DNA of 64,000 nt from JAFAGX01 sp963759875. GTDB taxonomy: Bacteria; Acidobacteriota; Terriglobia; Terriglobales; Acidobacteriaceae. The stretch is from contig CAVXBB010000010.1 in NCBI GenBank assembly GCA_963759875.1, positions 1 through 64,000 of the forward strand, given 5' to 3'. This document shows, one piece after another, positions 28,036 through 35,863 of the stretch (within the stretch, counting starts at the first letter, position 1; each line of letters begins with the position of its first letter). The notes beneath the pieces were generated by a model that was not told the DNA's origin, searched no databases, and saw nothing but the letters and a program-made list of their open reading frames with translations. Made by a program: the position numbers and the translations under genes.

Positions 28036-28887
28036 TCACTCCTTGGGGCACTCCTTAGGATCACTGGCGTAAACGCAGTGGGTGCCATCGAAACCACAGA
28101 GCACCCCACCGCTAACATCCGATGGGCAGTTCGTGAAGTCGACGCATTTAGGACATCCGATCCTAATTACTGCATTGATTTTCCCGCTGGTCGAGCCCCC
28201 GGTGTTTCCTGTATTGCCGATCTTGCTCGCGCCTGTCGCTTCCGCCGAGCGCAGCAGTTTTCCGCCGGGTATGCAGAACGGGTCTGGTATGGGGCAATCA
28301 CCCCCGCCAGGTGGCACAACACACCATGGAATCCCAAGTACGACCTTTACGGTGCAAACCCAACAGTCGCCGTTACTCTTCTTGCCGTAGGGACAATCGC
28401 CATCCATATCGGTGGTGTGTGCTTCGAAGTGGGCCGGGATACGTTTTTCGAGCGGACGGGGCTCACCTTTGCCTTGTTCAGCTCCCGCCTGAGCGCCGCT
28501 CCCCTCCGTGGTGCCCTCAGTCTTCGGCGTGACCGGGGTGCGAGCGACGCGAGGAGAGATCGAAGTGATGGTGCCGCAGATGGACTTGCCGTCGCAGGAC
28601 ACGTCCTTCTTGGAAAAGTTGGCGTACACGGCATCCCCGACGCGCAACGATACGGGCTTGGTTAGAGTGAACTCAAAGGTAGTTTCCGTTTTCGTGTCTA
28701 CTGCCGACACACTGTTCCCGGACACCGCGGTTACCCGGCAGCACGCCGCGGCTTCCGCCATCGGCACCGCCCCTGGCATAACCAGCAAGGCGGCTCCCAT
28801 GAGCAGGGCAACCATCAGAATTATTCGCGGCCTGCTACCGCATACAGCTACCGCCTGCTTCATCGCCAACATCCAATTTCGTTTCAT
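28036..28887 (-). CDS. Secreted cysteine-rich protein of unknown function
   Basis: A 283-residue protein with a clear signal peptide (residues ~20-46, IILMVALLMGAALLVMPGAVPMAEAAACC). Part one (residues ~45-110) looks like a small beta-barrel (VTAVSGNSVSAVDTKTETTFEFTLT). A low-complexity Gly/Thr/Glu linker follows. The second half is Cys-rich (CPYGKKSNGDCWVCTVKVVLGIPWCVVPP, CPKCVDFTNC) with at least ten Cys in pairs, probably disulphide-bonded or metal-binding. It lies downstream of the large beta-propeller/CsgG-like protein in the same orientation. No named family recognised. Confidence 0.75.
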   Translation of the reverse strand: MKRNWMLAMKQAVAVCGSRPRIILMVALLMGAALLVMPGAVPMAEAAACCRVTAVSGNSVSAVDTKTETTFEFTLTKPVSLRVGDAVYANFSKKDVSCDGKSICGTITSISPRVARTPVTPKTEGTTEGSGAQAGAEQGKGEPRPLEKRIPAHFEAHTTDMDGDCPYGKKSNGDCWVCTVKVVLGIPWCVVPPGGGDCPIPDPFCIPGGKLLRSAEATGASKIGNTGNTGGSTSGKINAVIRIGCPKCVDFTNCPSDVSGGVLCGFDGTHCVYASDPKECPKE

Positions 28888-29054
28888 ATATTCCCTCCAT
28901 GCGTGAACCTGTTACCACTAATGCGTCAGTGTCGCGTGACATGCGACTTGCAGTGCATTCTTACCTCGCCCTACAGCCCGGCCTGGTGCTCGATGAGAAT
29001 TCATCTTGCCTCCATCGACGGCGTTCGGGTACCCGACATCCACCGCAGTTTCCT

Positions 29055-31541
29055 CTAGTGCGACATCTTCGGTTCATCCGCGGCGACTTTTTGCACGAGT
29101 TGGGTGACCGCGCCGTGCAAAGCCTTGCCGATCGGAGAATTGTCAAAAGCAGCGCCCCCGGTGGAAAGATCGCCCAAGCTTGTGCTGACGTTCGCGCCCA
29201 CTTTCGTTTGCGAGTTCGTTCCCGTCACCCGGATGCTGTCGATTTTTGCGCCGGTGCTGACGCTGTAGAGATCGGCCTGAAGCGTCACGTTGGCCTTCAC
29301 CGAGTTGGCGCTGCCTCCGATGTGAAACCCGCCAAACGAGGGGCCGCTGGCGTTCTTCGTGGATTGCTCGGAGCTGGCCTCGAGCACAGTCCCTACGAGA
29401 ATCACCCTTACATTCTGCGCTTGGCCGATGGCGCTGGCTGCGTTCGCATCAATCGCCGTGAGGTTCGTTCCGCTGTCGACTTGCAAGACGCGCCCTTGCA
29501 AGCCGGTTGAGTGCGCCATTTCCCCCTGCACCGCACGTGAGAGTGCCAGGGCCATAGCCTGTCCGCCGGAGCCTGTATTGTCCATGAACGGAAGCATCCC
29601 GATCGTGAGCGGGCCGCCAGCCGTCGCGGCCGGGTTATTCTGCGTGGCGGGAAGAGCGACTAGCTGACCACCCTGATTTGGCGGTTGATTTCCAGGCGAG
29701 TTGGCGCCGGCCCCTGTGCTGTACACTCCTCCACCCGAACCAGCCCCGCCCGGCGAGCCTCCTGATGCGCCGCCTGGAGCCACATCTGCAAGGATATTTT
29801 GAAAGTTCGAATTGATCGCTTGGCTGGTGCTTCCAAGATTGGTAGAAAGAGCCGAGAGAGCAGCCATCGCCGACTGCGCATCTGGTGCACTCTTCAACGC
29901 GACAAAGGCCGAGCGGATCTGTTTGGCTTTGCCCATTAGGTCGAGGGCCATGTTCAATCCAACGAAGATGAGATTCAGGTTTCTGAACTTCCCGCTGAAT
30001 GTGGGTATCTGCTGCTTGAAAGAGCTGAATGAACTCTGCATACTTTGCACTTGCTGGTTGCAGCAGTTCTGCATGAACGAACTGGTGGGAACGCTTGAGG
30101 TGTCGGTGTCCTGGACAAAACCGCCAGTGTCTTGGCTTGCTTCATAGGAGGCACCCGGCCCGTAGCTCACCTCAAGAAAGTGTGCTCCGCCGCGGGCCGC
30201 GGGAACTCGAGAACTTGCTGACCCGCCGGAACCAGATCCAGCACCCAGCTTTGCCTGCAGGGCTGCAACCTGTGCCTTCATTTGTTGCAGGTAATCGAGG
30301 ATTGCTCCGCCGTAGGCAGGCATGGCGGGCGCATCCAATGCGCCTGCGGCGGCGTATTCGATGGGTACAACCCGATAACGGTAAACCATGCCGTGATCTC
30401 CCACAACGAACGCGCGATCGCGCCGAGGCAGGCTGAAGGCATTTACATCGGCCGGGAATTTGAAAGTGCGCGAGTTCCAGTGCTGTCCGCCATCGATGGT
30501 GAAATATAGTTCTTGGTGATAAAAACTCCATCCGACCTCCGGGTCCGCAAACCGGAGACTTTCGCCTTTAAGCGAAGCTACCACTCCGTGCCAGCTCTGC
30601 CCGCCGTTGCTGGTAGCAATTAGCTTGGCATTGTTCAGATTCGCAAACCCAGTATTTTCATCGGTGAAAAAGACACAGTGGTCAGCTCCCCAAGCCCCTC
30701 CAATCCACACGTTGCCCACGTCGGGCAGTGGAGACACATCCCAGGTGTTGCCGCCGTCTTCTGTTTTAGAAACGATCAAGGTGTTAAAGTCAGTCCCTGT
30801 GCCACCGATGGCATAGCCGCGACTGGCGGACACAAAATGCATCGCCTTCAGGACGCACTCCGCGTCGCGCGAAAGTCCTTCCACCTGGATTGAGGCGTGG
30901 CAGGCTTTGGGGGTCATCACTTCTTTCCAATTGCGGCCGCCATTGTTGGTTCGCAAAATATGCGAGACGTTATTATTCCCATCCAGCATGACCCCAGTCG
31001 TGGGGGAGAGAAAAACATACTCCACCACACCCCACCCTTGCGGGATGGTGCCGATCTGTTCCCAGTTTTCGCCGTTGCTGGTGCGCAAAATCTTGCCGCC
31101 CTGCAGGGCCCACCCATGCTTCGCGTCTAGAAATCGGGGAGCTTCCACGCTCTCTTCCGTGGACTGCGGATCTCCTCCCAGCTGGGGCGTCCAGGTATTG
31201 CCACCATCTTTGGTATGGAGGATAGTGCCGTGTTTACCTGTTACCCAGCCCTCTTCGTTGCTCACGAAGAAGACGCCCGTCAAAGTAAGGTCTTGCTTGT
31301 AGTTCACCGGTTCCCAGATGCCTTTGTACTGGGGCTGATGCTGAGCCTGCGCGGCTGGGATGGGCTTCCCCGTAGGGCGCTGCCCAGGCTTGTGGCCTTG
31401 CGGGGGAGTAGTCTGCGCCGTACATGGGAGTACCATAACGAGACTGAGCAGCCAGGGCGCGGTCGAACAAAGGATAGACAGGGGTTTTCTTGGCAGCACA
31501 CAATTCACGATGGCCTCCAGAGGACATCCGATGCGAAGCAA
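29055..31541 (-). CDS. Secreted beta-propeller (BNR/Ycf48-like) protein with C-terminal CsgG-like domain
   Basis: An 828-residue exported protein. After a signal peptide (PWLLSLVMVLPCTAQ) come repeats with Asp-box/BNR signatures: TKDGGNTWTPQ, TNNGGRNWKEV, TEDGGNTWDVS, TSNGGQSWHGV, TIDGGQHWNSR. They give a propeller like the photosystem II assembly factor Ycf48 and sialidases. A coiled linker (DYLQQMKAQVAALQAKL), a Cys-containing helical part and Gly/Ser/Asn-rich linkers follow. The last ~170 residues (IGMLPFMDNTGSGGQAMALALSRAV, NVRVILVGTVLEAS) resemble CsgG/curli-assembly lipoproteins. I know of no characterised protein with this combination. It heads a minus-strand group of three secreted proteins. 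Confidence 0.8.
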   Translation of the reverse strand: MLRIGCPLEAIVNCVLPRKPLSILCSTAPWLLSLVMVLPCTAQTTPPQGHKPGQRPTGKPIPAAQAQHQPQYKGIWEPVNYKQDLTLTGVFFVSNEEGWVTGKHGTILHTKDGGNTWTPQLGGDPQSTEESVEAPRFLDAKHGWALQGGKILRTSNGENWEQIGTIPQGWGVVEYVFLSPTTGVMLDGNNNVSHILRTNNGGRNWKEVMTPKACHASIQVEGLSRDAECVLKAMHFVSASRGYAIGGTGTDFNTLIVSKTEDGGNTWDVSPLPDVGNVWIGGAWGADHCVFFTDENTGFANLNNAKLIATSNGGQSWHGVVASLKGESLRFADPEVGWSFYHQELYFTIDGGQHWNSRTFKFPADVNAFSLPRRDRAFVVGDHGMVYRYRVVPIEYAAAGALDAPAMPAYGGAILDYLQQMKAQVAALQAKLGAGSGSGGSASSRVPAARGGAHFLEVSYGPGASYEASQDTGGFVQDTDTSSVPTSSFMQNCCNQQVQSMQSSFSSFKQQIPTFSGKFRNLNLIFVGLNMALDLMGKAKQIRSAFVALKSAPDAQSAMAALSALSTNLGSTSQAINSNFQNILADVAPGGASGGSPGGAGSGGGVYSTGAGANSPGNQPPNQGGQLVALPATQNNPAATAGGPLTIGMLPFMDNTGSGGQAMALALSRAVQGEMAHSTGLQGRVLQVDSGTNLTAIDANAASAIGQAQNVRVILVGTVLEASSEQSTKNASGPSFGGFHIGGSANSVKANVTLQADLYSVSTGAKIDSIRVTGTNSQTKVGANVSTSLGDLSTGGAAFDNSPIGKALHGAVTQLVQKVAADEPKMSH

Positions 31542-31562
31542 GGGAAGAAAACGGGAACGCTG

Positions 31563-31675
31563 ATGTTTACAGGCCGTCTTCTGTCCCCACGATCCAAAAC
31601 TCGGCTTCTATCTAGTAACGCGAAGAAACTACGGGAAAAGGTCCAACTTGTTAATGAAAGCCGTGGATTTTCGGC
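31563..31675 (-). repeat. Arm 2 of the ~120-bp inverted repeat
   Basis: Reverse complement of 26484-26605, with a 25-base exact core at 31608-31632. It begins only ~22 bases upstream of the start of the beta-propeller gene, so it could contain or displace that gene's promoter. The two arms enclose ~5 kb. Confidence 0.7.
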
Positions 31676-32297
31676 TCGATGCAAGGAATAAATTGCGATT
31701 ACACTCATTGAGCCTGATGTTCTGCCTGCTTTGCTAAAAGAAGAGCGAGCACAAATTCCGTAGATCTCGGAAAATCCGAGCCCCACAGGAATTCATTCTC
31801 CCGGGGATGAAGATTGCGATTTTGCGACTGCCTGCTAGGCAAGGAGTTCATATGCGAACTCATTTGGGGAGTACGAGGTTCGAGCTGACCACTTTCAGGC
31901 ACAGAATCGCCTGGCGTTCGCCCTTGATGTTCGAATGGATGGCGAATCGAAGAGGGACTGATAGCAAGGTTCTGACGTCGTGTTTTGGTGTGAAATTCTC
32001 TGGTAAGGTTTTGCAATCTGCAACTTACGAACTCGTCGAGGCTTAGCGCAGCAAAAGGGTACCGAGGGTTCGAATCCACTTCCCTCCGCCATGCAGTCTG
32101 AACAGCGGAGAAAATCTGCCTTTCTTCCTGCCGAAATACCCGAAAGATGCCAGTTTTTCGCAGAATCTGCTTCCCAACAGGACCGCAGAGAATGGACTGA
32201 CATAGCCGCGCTGACGTTTAATTTCGGCTTTTTCTCTGGGCAGGCTTCAGGCAGTCCCCTTTACCAAATGTGCGCAGGCGAATGACCAGCGATCACA
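31676..32297. other. Gene-free region holding a tRNA-Ser 3' fragment
   Basis: About 620 bases. Apart from the tRNA fragment at 32053-32091 I see no gene; the frames that cross it are the usual spurious ones produced by tRNA ends. Confidence 0.35.
32053..32091 (+). repeat. 3' fragment of a tRNA-Ser gene (attachment-site remnant)
   Basis: The stretch has the end of the variable arm (AAAGGGTACC), the T-arm GAGGGTTCGAATCC and a CTCCGCCA end, very like bases 13108-13147 of the complete tRNA-Ser. No acceptor, D-arm or anticodon precedes it. Integrases that use tRNA-Ser leave such 3' copies at the far end of their element, so this is a candidate att site. Confidence 0.65.
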
Positions 32298-32602
32298 TCA
32301 CGAATGCATGGCGAATCCTTTCAACCGCTCACCGAGGCGAAAGGTCTTACTCTTTGGACTCACCCAGTACAAAACCTCCGACTCGCCGCTGCGGTCGAAC
32401 CGTTGCTCACAGTCGAGGCAAAGTACATAATCCTTGATGTGCTTGTCTTTGGAGTCGAGAGCTACAATGCGGCGATTCCGACTCGCAAAGCTCGGCTTAC
32501 GCGCTCTCGGATATCGGATATAGGGCTGCTGGTGACCCAACCCCCGAAAACTGGACCGTCTAGAATGTGAGTTCTCCCAAAACCCAGGAGAGGAGAACCG
32601 CA

Positions 32603-32869
32603 ATGAAGGGCACGCGACACAGCGAAGAACAGATCATCGCGATCCTGAAGCAAGGCGAGGCAGGATTGGATACGGCAGAGTTATGCCGACAGCACGGGAT
32701 CGCGGAGCAGACTTACTACCGCTGGAAGGCGAAGTACGGCGGGATGGACAGCAGCGAAGCCAAGCGACTGAAGCAACTGGAAGACGAGAACCGGAAGCTG
32801 AAGCACGTGGTGGCGGAGCTGACGCTGGATAACCGAGCGCTGAAAGACGTGCTGTCAAAAAACTGGTAG
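32603..32869 (+). CDS. IS3-family transposase OrfA (HTH subunit)
   Basis: An 88-residue protein. TRHSEEQIIAILKQGEAG and AELCRQHGIAEQTYYRWKAKYGG form the HTH that binds the element ends, and KRLKQLEDENRKLKHVVAELTLDN is the leucine-zipper-like coil for dimerisation. The codons TCA AAA AAC near the end contain the -1 slippery heptamer A AAA AAC (32857-32863). Slipping there extends the protein into OrfB to make the OrfAB transposase. A GAGGAGAACC site precedes the ATG. Confidence 0.93.
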   Translation: MKGTRHSEEQIIAILKQGEAGLDTAELCRQHGIAEQTYYRWKAKYGGMDSSEAKRLKQLEDENRKLKHVVAELTLDNRALKDVLSKNW

Positions 32870-32892
32870 CGCCTGCGGGACTTCGAGCAGCC

Positions 32893-33687
32893 GTGAGCTA
32901 TGTGGCAGTGGAGTACCAGGTAAGTGAGCGGCACGCCTGCAGGCTGGTGGGGTTGGGACGTTCGACCTATCGTTACCGAGCGCGGAAAGCGGAGCGAGAC
33001 AGCGCGTTGCGAGTGCGACTGAAGGAACTGGCAGCCAAGCGCATGCGGTTCGGCTATCGCCGGCTGACAGCGATGTTGGTGCGGGAAGGCATTGTGGTCA
33101 ATCACAAGCGAGTGTACCGAATGTACCGCGAGGAAGGATTGGCCATGCGCATTCGGCAACGGCGGCGGATTCGCTGGGCGGGCGCGGTGAGCAGCATGGT
33201 AGCAAGGAAACCGAATGAACGCTGGTCGATCGATTGTGTGAGCACGGGAAGAGTGATTCGCATGTTAACCGTGGTGGACGATTGCACGCGAGAATGTCCG
33301 GCCATCGAAGTCGATACGTCATTGGGTGGGTTACGAGTGCGACGCGTGCTGGATCGGATTGCGGAGAAACGAGGGTTGCCAGAAGCGATCGTGCTAGACA
33401 ATGGGCCGGAGTTTCGCGGGCGAGCATTGGCGGCGTGGAGTGAACAACGTGGGGTGCGGCTGGAGTTCATTCAACCCGGCAAGCCAGCGCAGAACGCCTA
33501 CGCAGAAAGTTTCAATGGCCGCTTGCGCGATGAATGCCTGAATGCGAACTGGTTTACGAGTCTGAGTGACGCACGGAGGAAGATCGAAAGCTGGCGCCAG
33601 GATTACAACCAGCAACGCCCACACAGTTCGTTGAACTATCTGCCGCCAGCAGAATATGCACGAACGCGAGCGGAGATGAGGATATGA
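32893..33687 (+). CDS. IS3-family transposase OrfB (DDE integrase domain)
   Basis: A 264-residue frame, -1 to OrfA. An HTH_21 region (LKELAAKRMRFGYRRLTAMLVREG) precedes the rve core with the DDE triad: WSIDCV, IVLDNGPEF and NAYAESFNGRLRDECL. The QDYNQQRPHSSLNYLPPAEY end is typical. As a free protein it would start at GTG 32893. As the fusion it reads on from the slippery site through LVAPAGLRAAV. Confidence 0.93.
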   Translation: MSYVAVEYQVSERHACRLVGLGRSTYRYRARKAERDSALRVRLKELAAKRMRFGYRRLTAMLVREGIVVNHKRVYRMYREEGLAMRIRQRRRIRWAGAVSSMVARKPNERWSIDCVSTGRVIRMLTVVDDCTRECPAIEVDTSLGGLRVRRVLDRIAEKRGLPEAIVLDNGPEFRGRALAAWSEQRGVRLEFIQPGKPAQNAYAESFNGRLRDECLNANWFTSLSDARRKIESWRQDYNQQRPHSSLNYLPPAEYARTRAEMRI

Positions 33688-33879
33688 GGAAAGCTAGTAC
33701 GGAACTGCTGGAGCCGGGGATTCAAGCGCCATCCCCTGCTCCAGACCTCATCCCCGCTAAATATGAACCGAGAACCTACATGAAGATTGGAACAATGTAC
33801 GGGGGCACATCACTGGAATGAAATGACTCCGCTGCAATGGCTTCGTTTCAAGACAAAGTTTGCAAACCCATTCAGTCAT

Positions 33880-34266
33880 CACCACTCATTGTCTCACCGC
33901 CTGATCCTTTCCAGACGGCTTTCGCCGTTAATCGGATTCAACAGCACGACACGAGTGCCGTAACAAAATCCACGCAGTGCTGGAGATGACCTCCGAGCTA
34001 GGCTTGGCACTGAATTCTGAGAACCTATCCGCTTACGAACCGGAATTGAGGCAAACCCCGGCGCGTCCGCTAAGTTTTTTGGAACAGAATGGAGGAACAG
34101 GGCTGGGGGCGGATGGAAGTCGTTGAAAACATGGTGGCCAGGGACGGAGTTGAACCGCCGACGCCAGCCTTTTCAGTGTTAGCTGAAGTACAACAATCAA
34201 CGACTTACAAATTCACGTGAGACCGCTAAGTACTTGTAAGTTCGTGGATGACACATCAAATGCGGA
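33880..34266. other. Gene-free region with a tRNA-Phe 3' fragment
   Basis: About 390 bases downstream of the exonuclease gene and upstream of the interrupted gene. Only the tRNA-Phe fragment at 34132-34178 is recognisable. Confidence 0.35.
34132..34178 (-). repeat. 3' half of a tRNA-Phe gene (attachment-site remnant)
   Basis: Minus strand reads from the anticodon loop CTGAAAA (anticodon GAA) through GGCGTCGGCGGTTCAACTCC to the acceptor CCCTGGCCACCA, as in bacterial tRNA-Phe. The 5' half (acceptor, D-arm) is missing and replaced by unrelated sequence. It points to a second integrated element that once used tRNA-Phe; the exonuclease gene next to it may have come with it. Confidence 0.7.
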
Positions 34267-35193
34267 CTAGGACTGCGGACTAGCAGCAGATCTGGCAAAT
34301 CGTGCGCTCGACTCATTGCGAACACGCTGCTTCTCTGTTTTTGCCGAGTCCAAACGCGCCGCGATTTCGTCGAACCCGGCCGTAGGGCCGCTCCAGCGCA
34401 ATTGCTCGACGTCGTCAAAAAGAGGTACGTCTGTTCGTAGGGTCGCCAGAGTGCGGAATAGTAATGCTCGTTCGTGCTCGCGAGTGAGAGTATCTGCCAG
34501 AGCGCCTGCGCTTGTTACGTTCACATGCCAGTCTCGCCAGTCCGCTGGGATTGATTCGAGGTGACCAAACTTGCCGAGAACTGCTGCCGACGACTTCGCA
34601 CCCCAGCCTCGCAAACCAGGATAGCCATCGGCGGAATCACCTACCAATGCCAAATAGTCCGGGATCGATTTGGGTAAGACACCGAATTTCTGCACTACGC
34701 CCGTCTCGTCCAGCGTGACTCGGGTTCGTCGATTCAACTGAACGATGCGCGTGTTCCGAACGCATTGAGCGAGGTCCTTATCTGGCGTGCATAGGAGTAC
34801 ACGCGCGACCCGCCGATCGCGATCCGCCAATACGGCTCCGGCCGCGAGCGCGTCATCAGCCTCGAACTCCACCATCGGCCACACAACAATCCCTGCTGCC
34901 GATAACACACTCTCGAGCAGCGGAAATTGTGCCAAAAGATCAGGCTCGATGCCTTCGCTGGTCTTGTAACCCGGCCACAAGGCATTGCGAAATGATTCGA
35001 TTACGTGGTCCGTCGCTACTGCGATGTGTGTGGCTCCGCCGCGGATCATCCCCAGGACAGAGGACAATACTCCGCGGACGGCAGCGACCTCCCGACCGTC
35101 TTCGTCGCGGGCGGACGGCAGCGCGTAATAATGACGAAATAATTCGTAGGTACCGTCAACAAGGTAGACGTCCACTGCGCACCCCACCAACAC
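34267..35193 (-). CDS. 5'-3' exonuclease (PolA N-terminal-like/FEN family)
   Basis: A stand-alone protein of ~308 residues. The first metal-site Asp lies in VYLVDGTYELFRHYYALP. VLSSVLGMI and ATDHVIESFRNALWPGYK follow, then the acidic VEFEADDALAAGAVLA and LCTPDKDLAQCV. The H3TH DNA-binding motif is GDSADGYPGLRGWGAKSSAAVLGKFG. These are the 5' nuclease domains of DNA polymerase I without the polymerase. Such enzymes remove flaps or RNA primers and also occur on phages and islands. The true start may be a GTG ~18 bases in (VDVYLVDG). It borders the tRNA-Phe fragment. Confidence 0.88.
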   Translation of the reverse strand: MLVGCAVDVYLVDGTYELFRHYYALPSARDEDGREVAAVRGVLSSVLGMIRGGATHIAVATDHVIESFRNALWPGYKTSEGIEPDLLAQFPLLESVLSAAGIVVWPMVEFEADDALAAGAVLADRDRRVARVLLCTPDKDLAQCVRNTRIVQLNRRTRVTLDETGVVQKFGVLPKSIPDYLALVGDSADGYPGLRGWGAKSSAAVLGKFGHLESIPADWRDWHVNVTSAGALADTLTREHERALLFRTLATLRTDVPLFDDVEQLRWSGPTAGFDEIAARLDSAKTEKQRVRNESSARFARSAASPQS

Positions 35194-35863
35194 GCTAAAG
35201 GACGCCTTGCAGTTCCTGCAACTCGGATCACCAATTAATTGCAGGAACCCACGGCCTCCGCCGTGACAGACTACGCTTCAGAGGTAACTGTGTGAAATCT
35301 ACGGCGCCGATCGCCAGTCTTGGCGCCCAAAGGAAGCCTTGGAAAGTCTTATTGCACCCTAATTGCACCCAGATTTGACTGCTGCCTTACCGAGGTAGAT
35401 TCCACGCCATCATCGTAATCTAAGTGCACCCAGATGCACCCTGATTTTACTTTACACCGCAACATCTCTTCCTCCTGTTCCGTGTGCATGTCAATAGTAA
35501 TCCCAGATTGTGTTTACCTCCGCAGCAGCGAGGTTACCTCCACCTGCGGACAAGCGTGACCGTAACTGCCTACAAAGCCGACTTCTCGACAACGTCGTCG
35601 GAGTCTGCGTGAAAACGTGAAAAAGTAACTTCCGGTTAGCCCCGTCATCCGCCCGCGATCGAGGCCACCACTGGAGCGCTGCAGCTTCGACAAGTTCGCC
35701 TATTAGACATTGCGCGGAATCGCTCGGCAAAACCCTAATACCTCGACATCAAAGGCTTGCAAAGGTGAGGAACTGAATACCTAGAGATGATCCGCAGTGA
35801 ATTGAATCTTTGCTTCATTGCCAGCACATTGCCCCCAAGCCGCGACTGCGGTTGGGGTGAGCA
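35194..35863. other. Intergenic region with TGCACCC repeats
   Basis: About 670 bases with no supported gene, between the starts of the exonuclease (minus) and protease (plus) genes. A GCAGTTCCTGCAACTC / AATTGCAGGAACC pair near 35210-35250 and the TGCACCC repeats are the only structure seen. Confidence 0.4.
35353..35441. repeat. Four TGCACCC repeats in two pairs
   Basis: TGCACCC occurs at 35353, 35364, 35425 and 35435, as two close pairs (11 and 10 bases apart) separated by ~60 bases; three are followed by an AGAT or TGAT context. The spacing of one helical turn within pairs suits cooperative protein binding. They lie ~160-250 bases upstream of the exonuclease start. Confidence 0.45.

Larger units (their letters stand above)
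32533..33812 (+). mobile_element. Complete IS3-family insertion sequence with 4-bp target duplication
   Basis: A 1,280-bp element starting TGACCCAACCCCCGAAAACT and ending CGGGGGCACATCA, i.e. TG...CA with imperfect terminal inverted repeats. CTGG occurs directly before (32529-32532) and after (33813-33816) it, a clean 4-bp target-site duplication. It carries orfA and orfB in the IS3 arrangement with a slippery sequence between them. Both genes are intact, so it may be recent and active. Confidence 0.88.
32298..33879 (-). pseudogene. Zinc-cluster/HNH-like protein gene interrupted by the IS3 element
   Basis: When 32533-33816 (element plus one target copy) is removed, one minus-strand gene is restored. 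It starts at 33879: MTEWVCKLCLETKPLQRSHF, then IPAALYP across the insertion point, then YIRYPRARKPSF, and after it DYVLCLDCEQRFDRSGESEVLYW. The two CxxC pairs and the SHFIP segment recall small bacterial proteins with an HNH-like zinc fold that I know only as hypothetical. One frame change just after the insertion point is also needed. The gene reads to a stop at 32298, shorter than relatives I recall, so the 3' end may also be damaged. Confidence 0.65.

Noticed and set aside
31705..32203. Minus-strand frames with MAEGSGFEPSVPF and similar wording
   Set aside because: Again the complement of a tRNA 3' end; the same phrases occur in thousands of spurious database entries.
35353..35441. A short CRISPR array
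   Set aside because: Repeats are only 7 bases with unequal spacing and no cas gene nearby.
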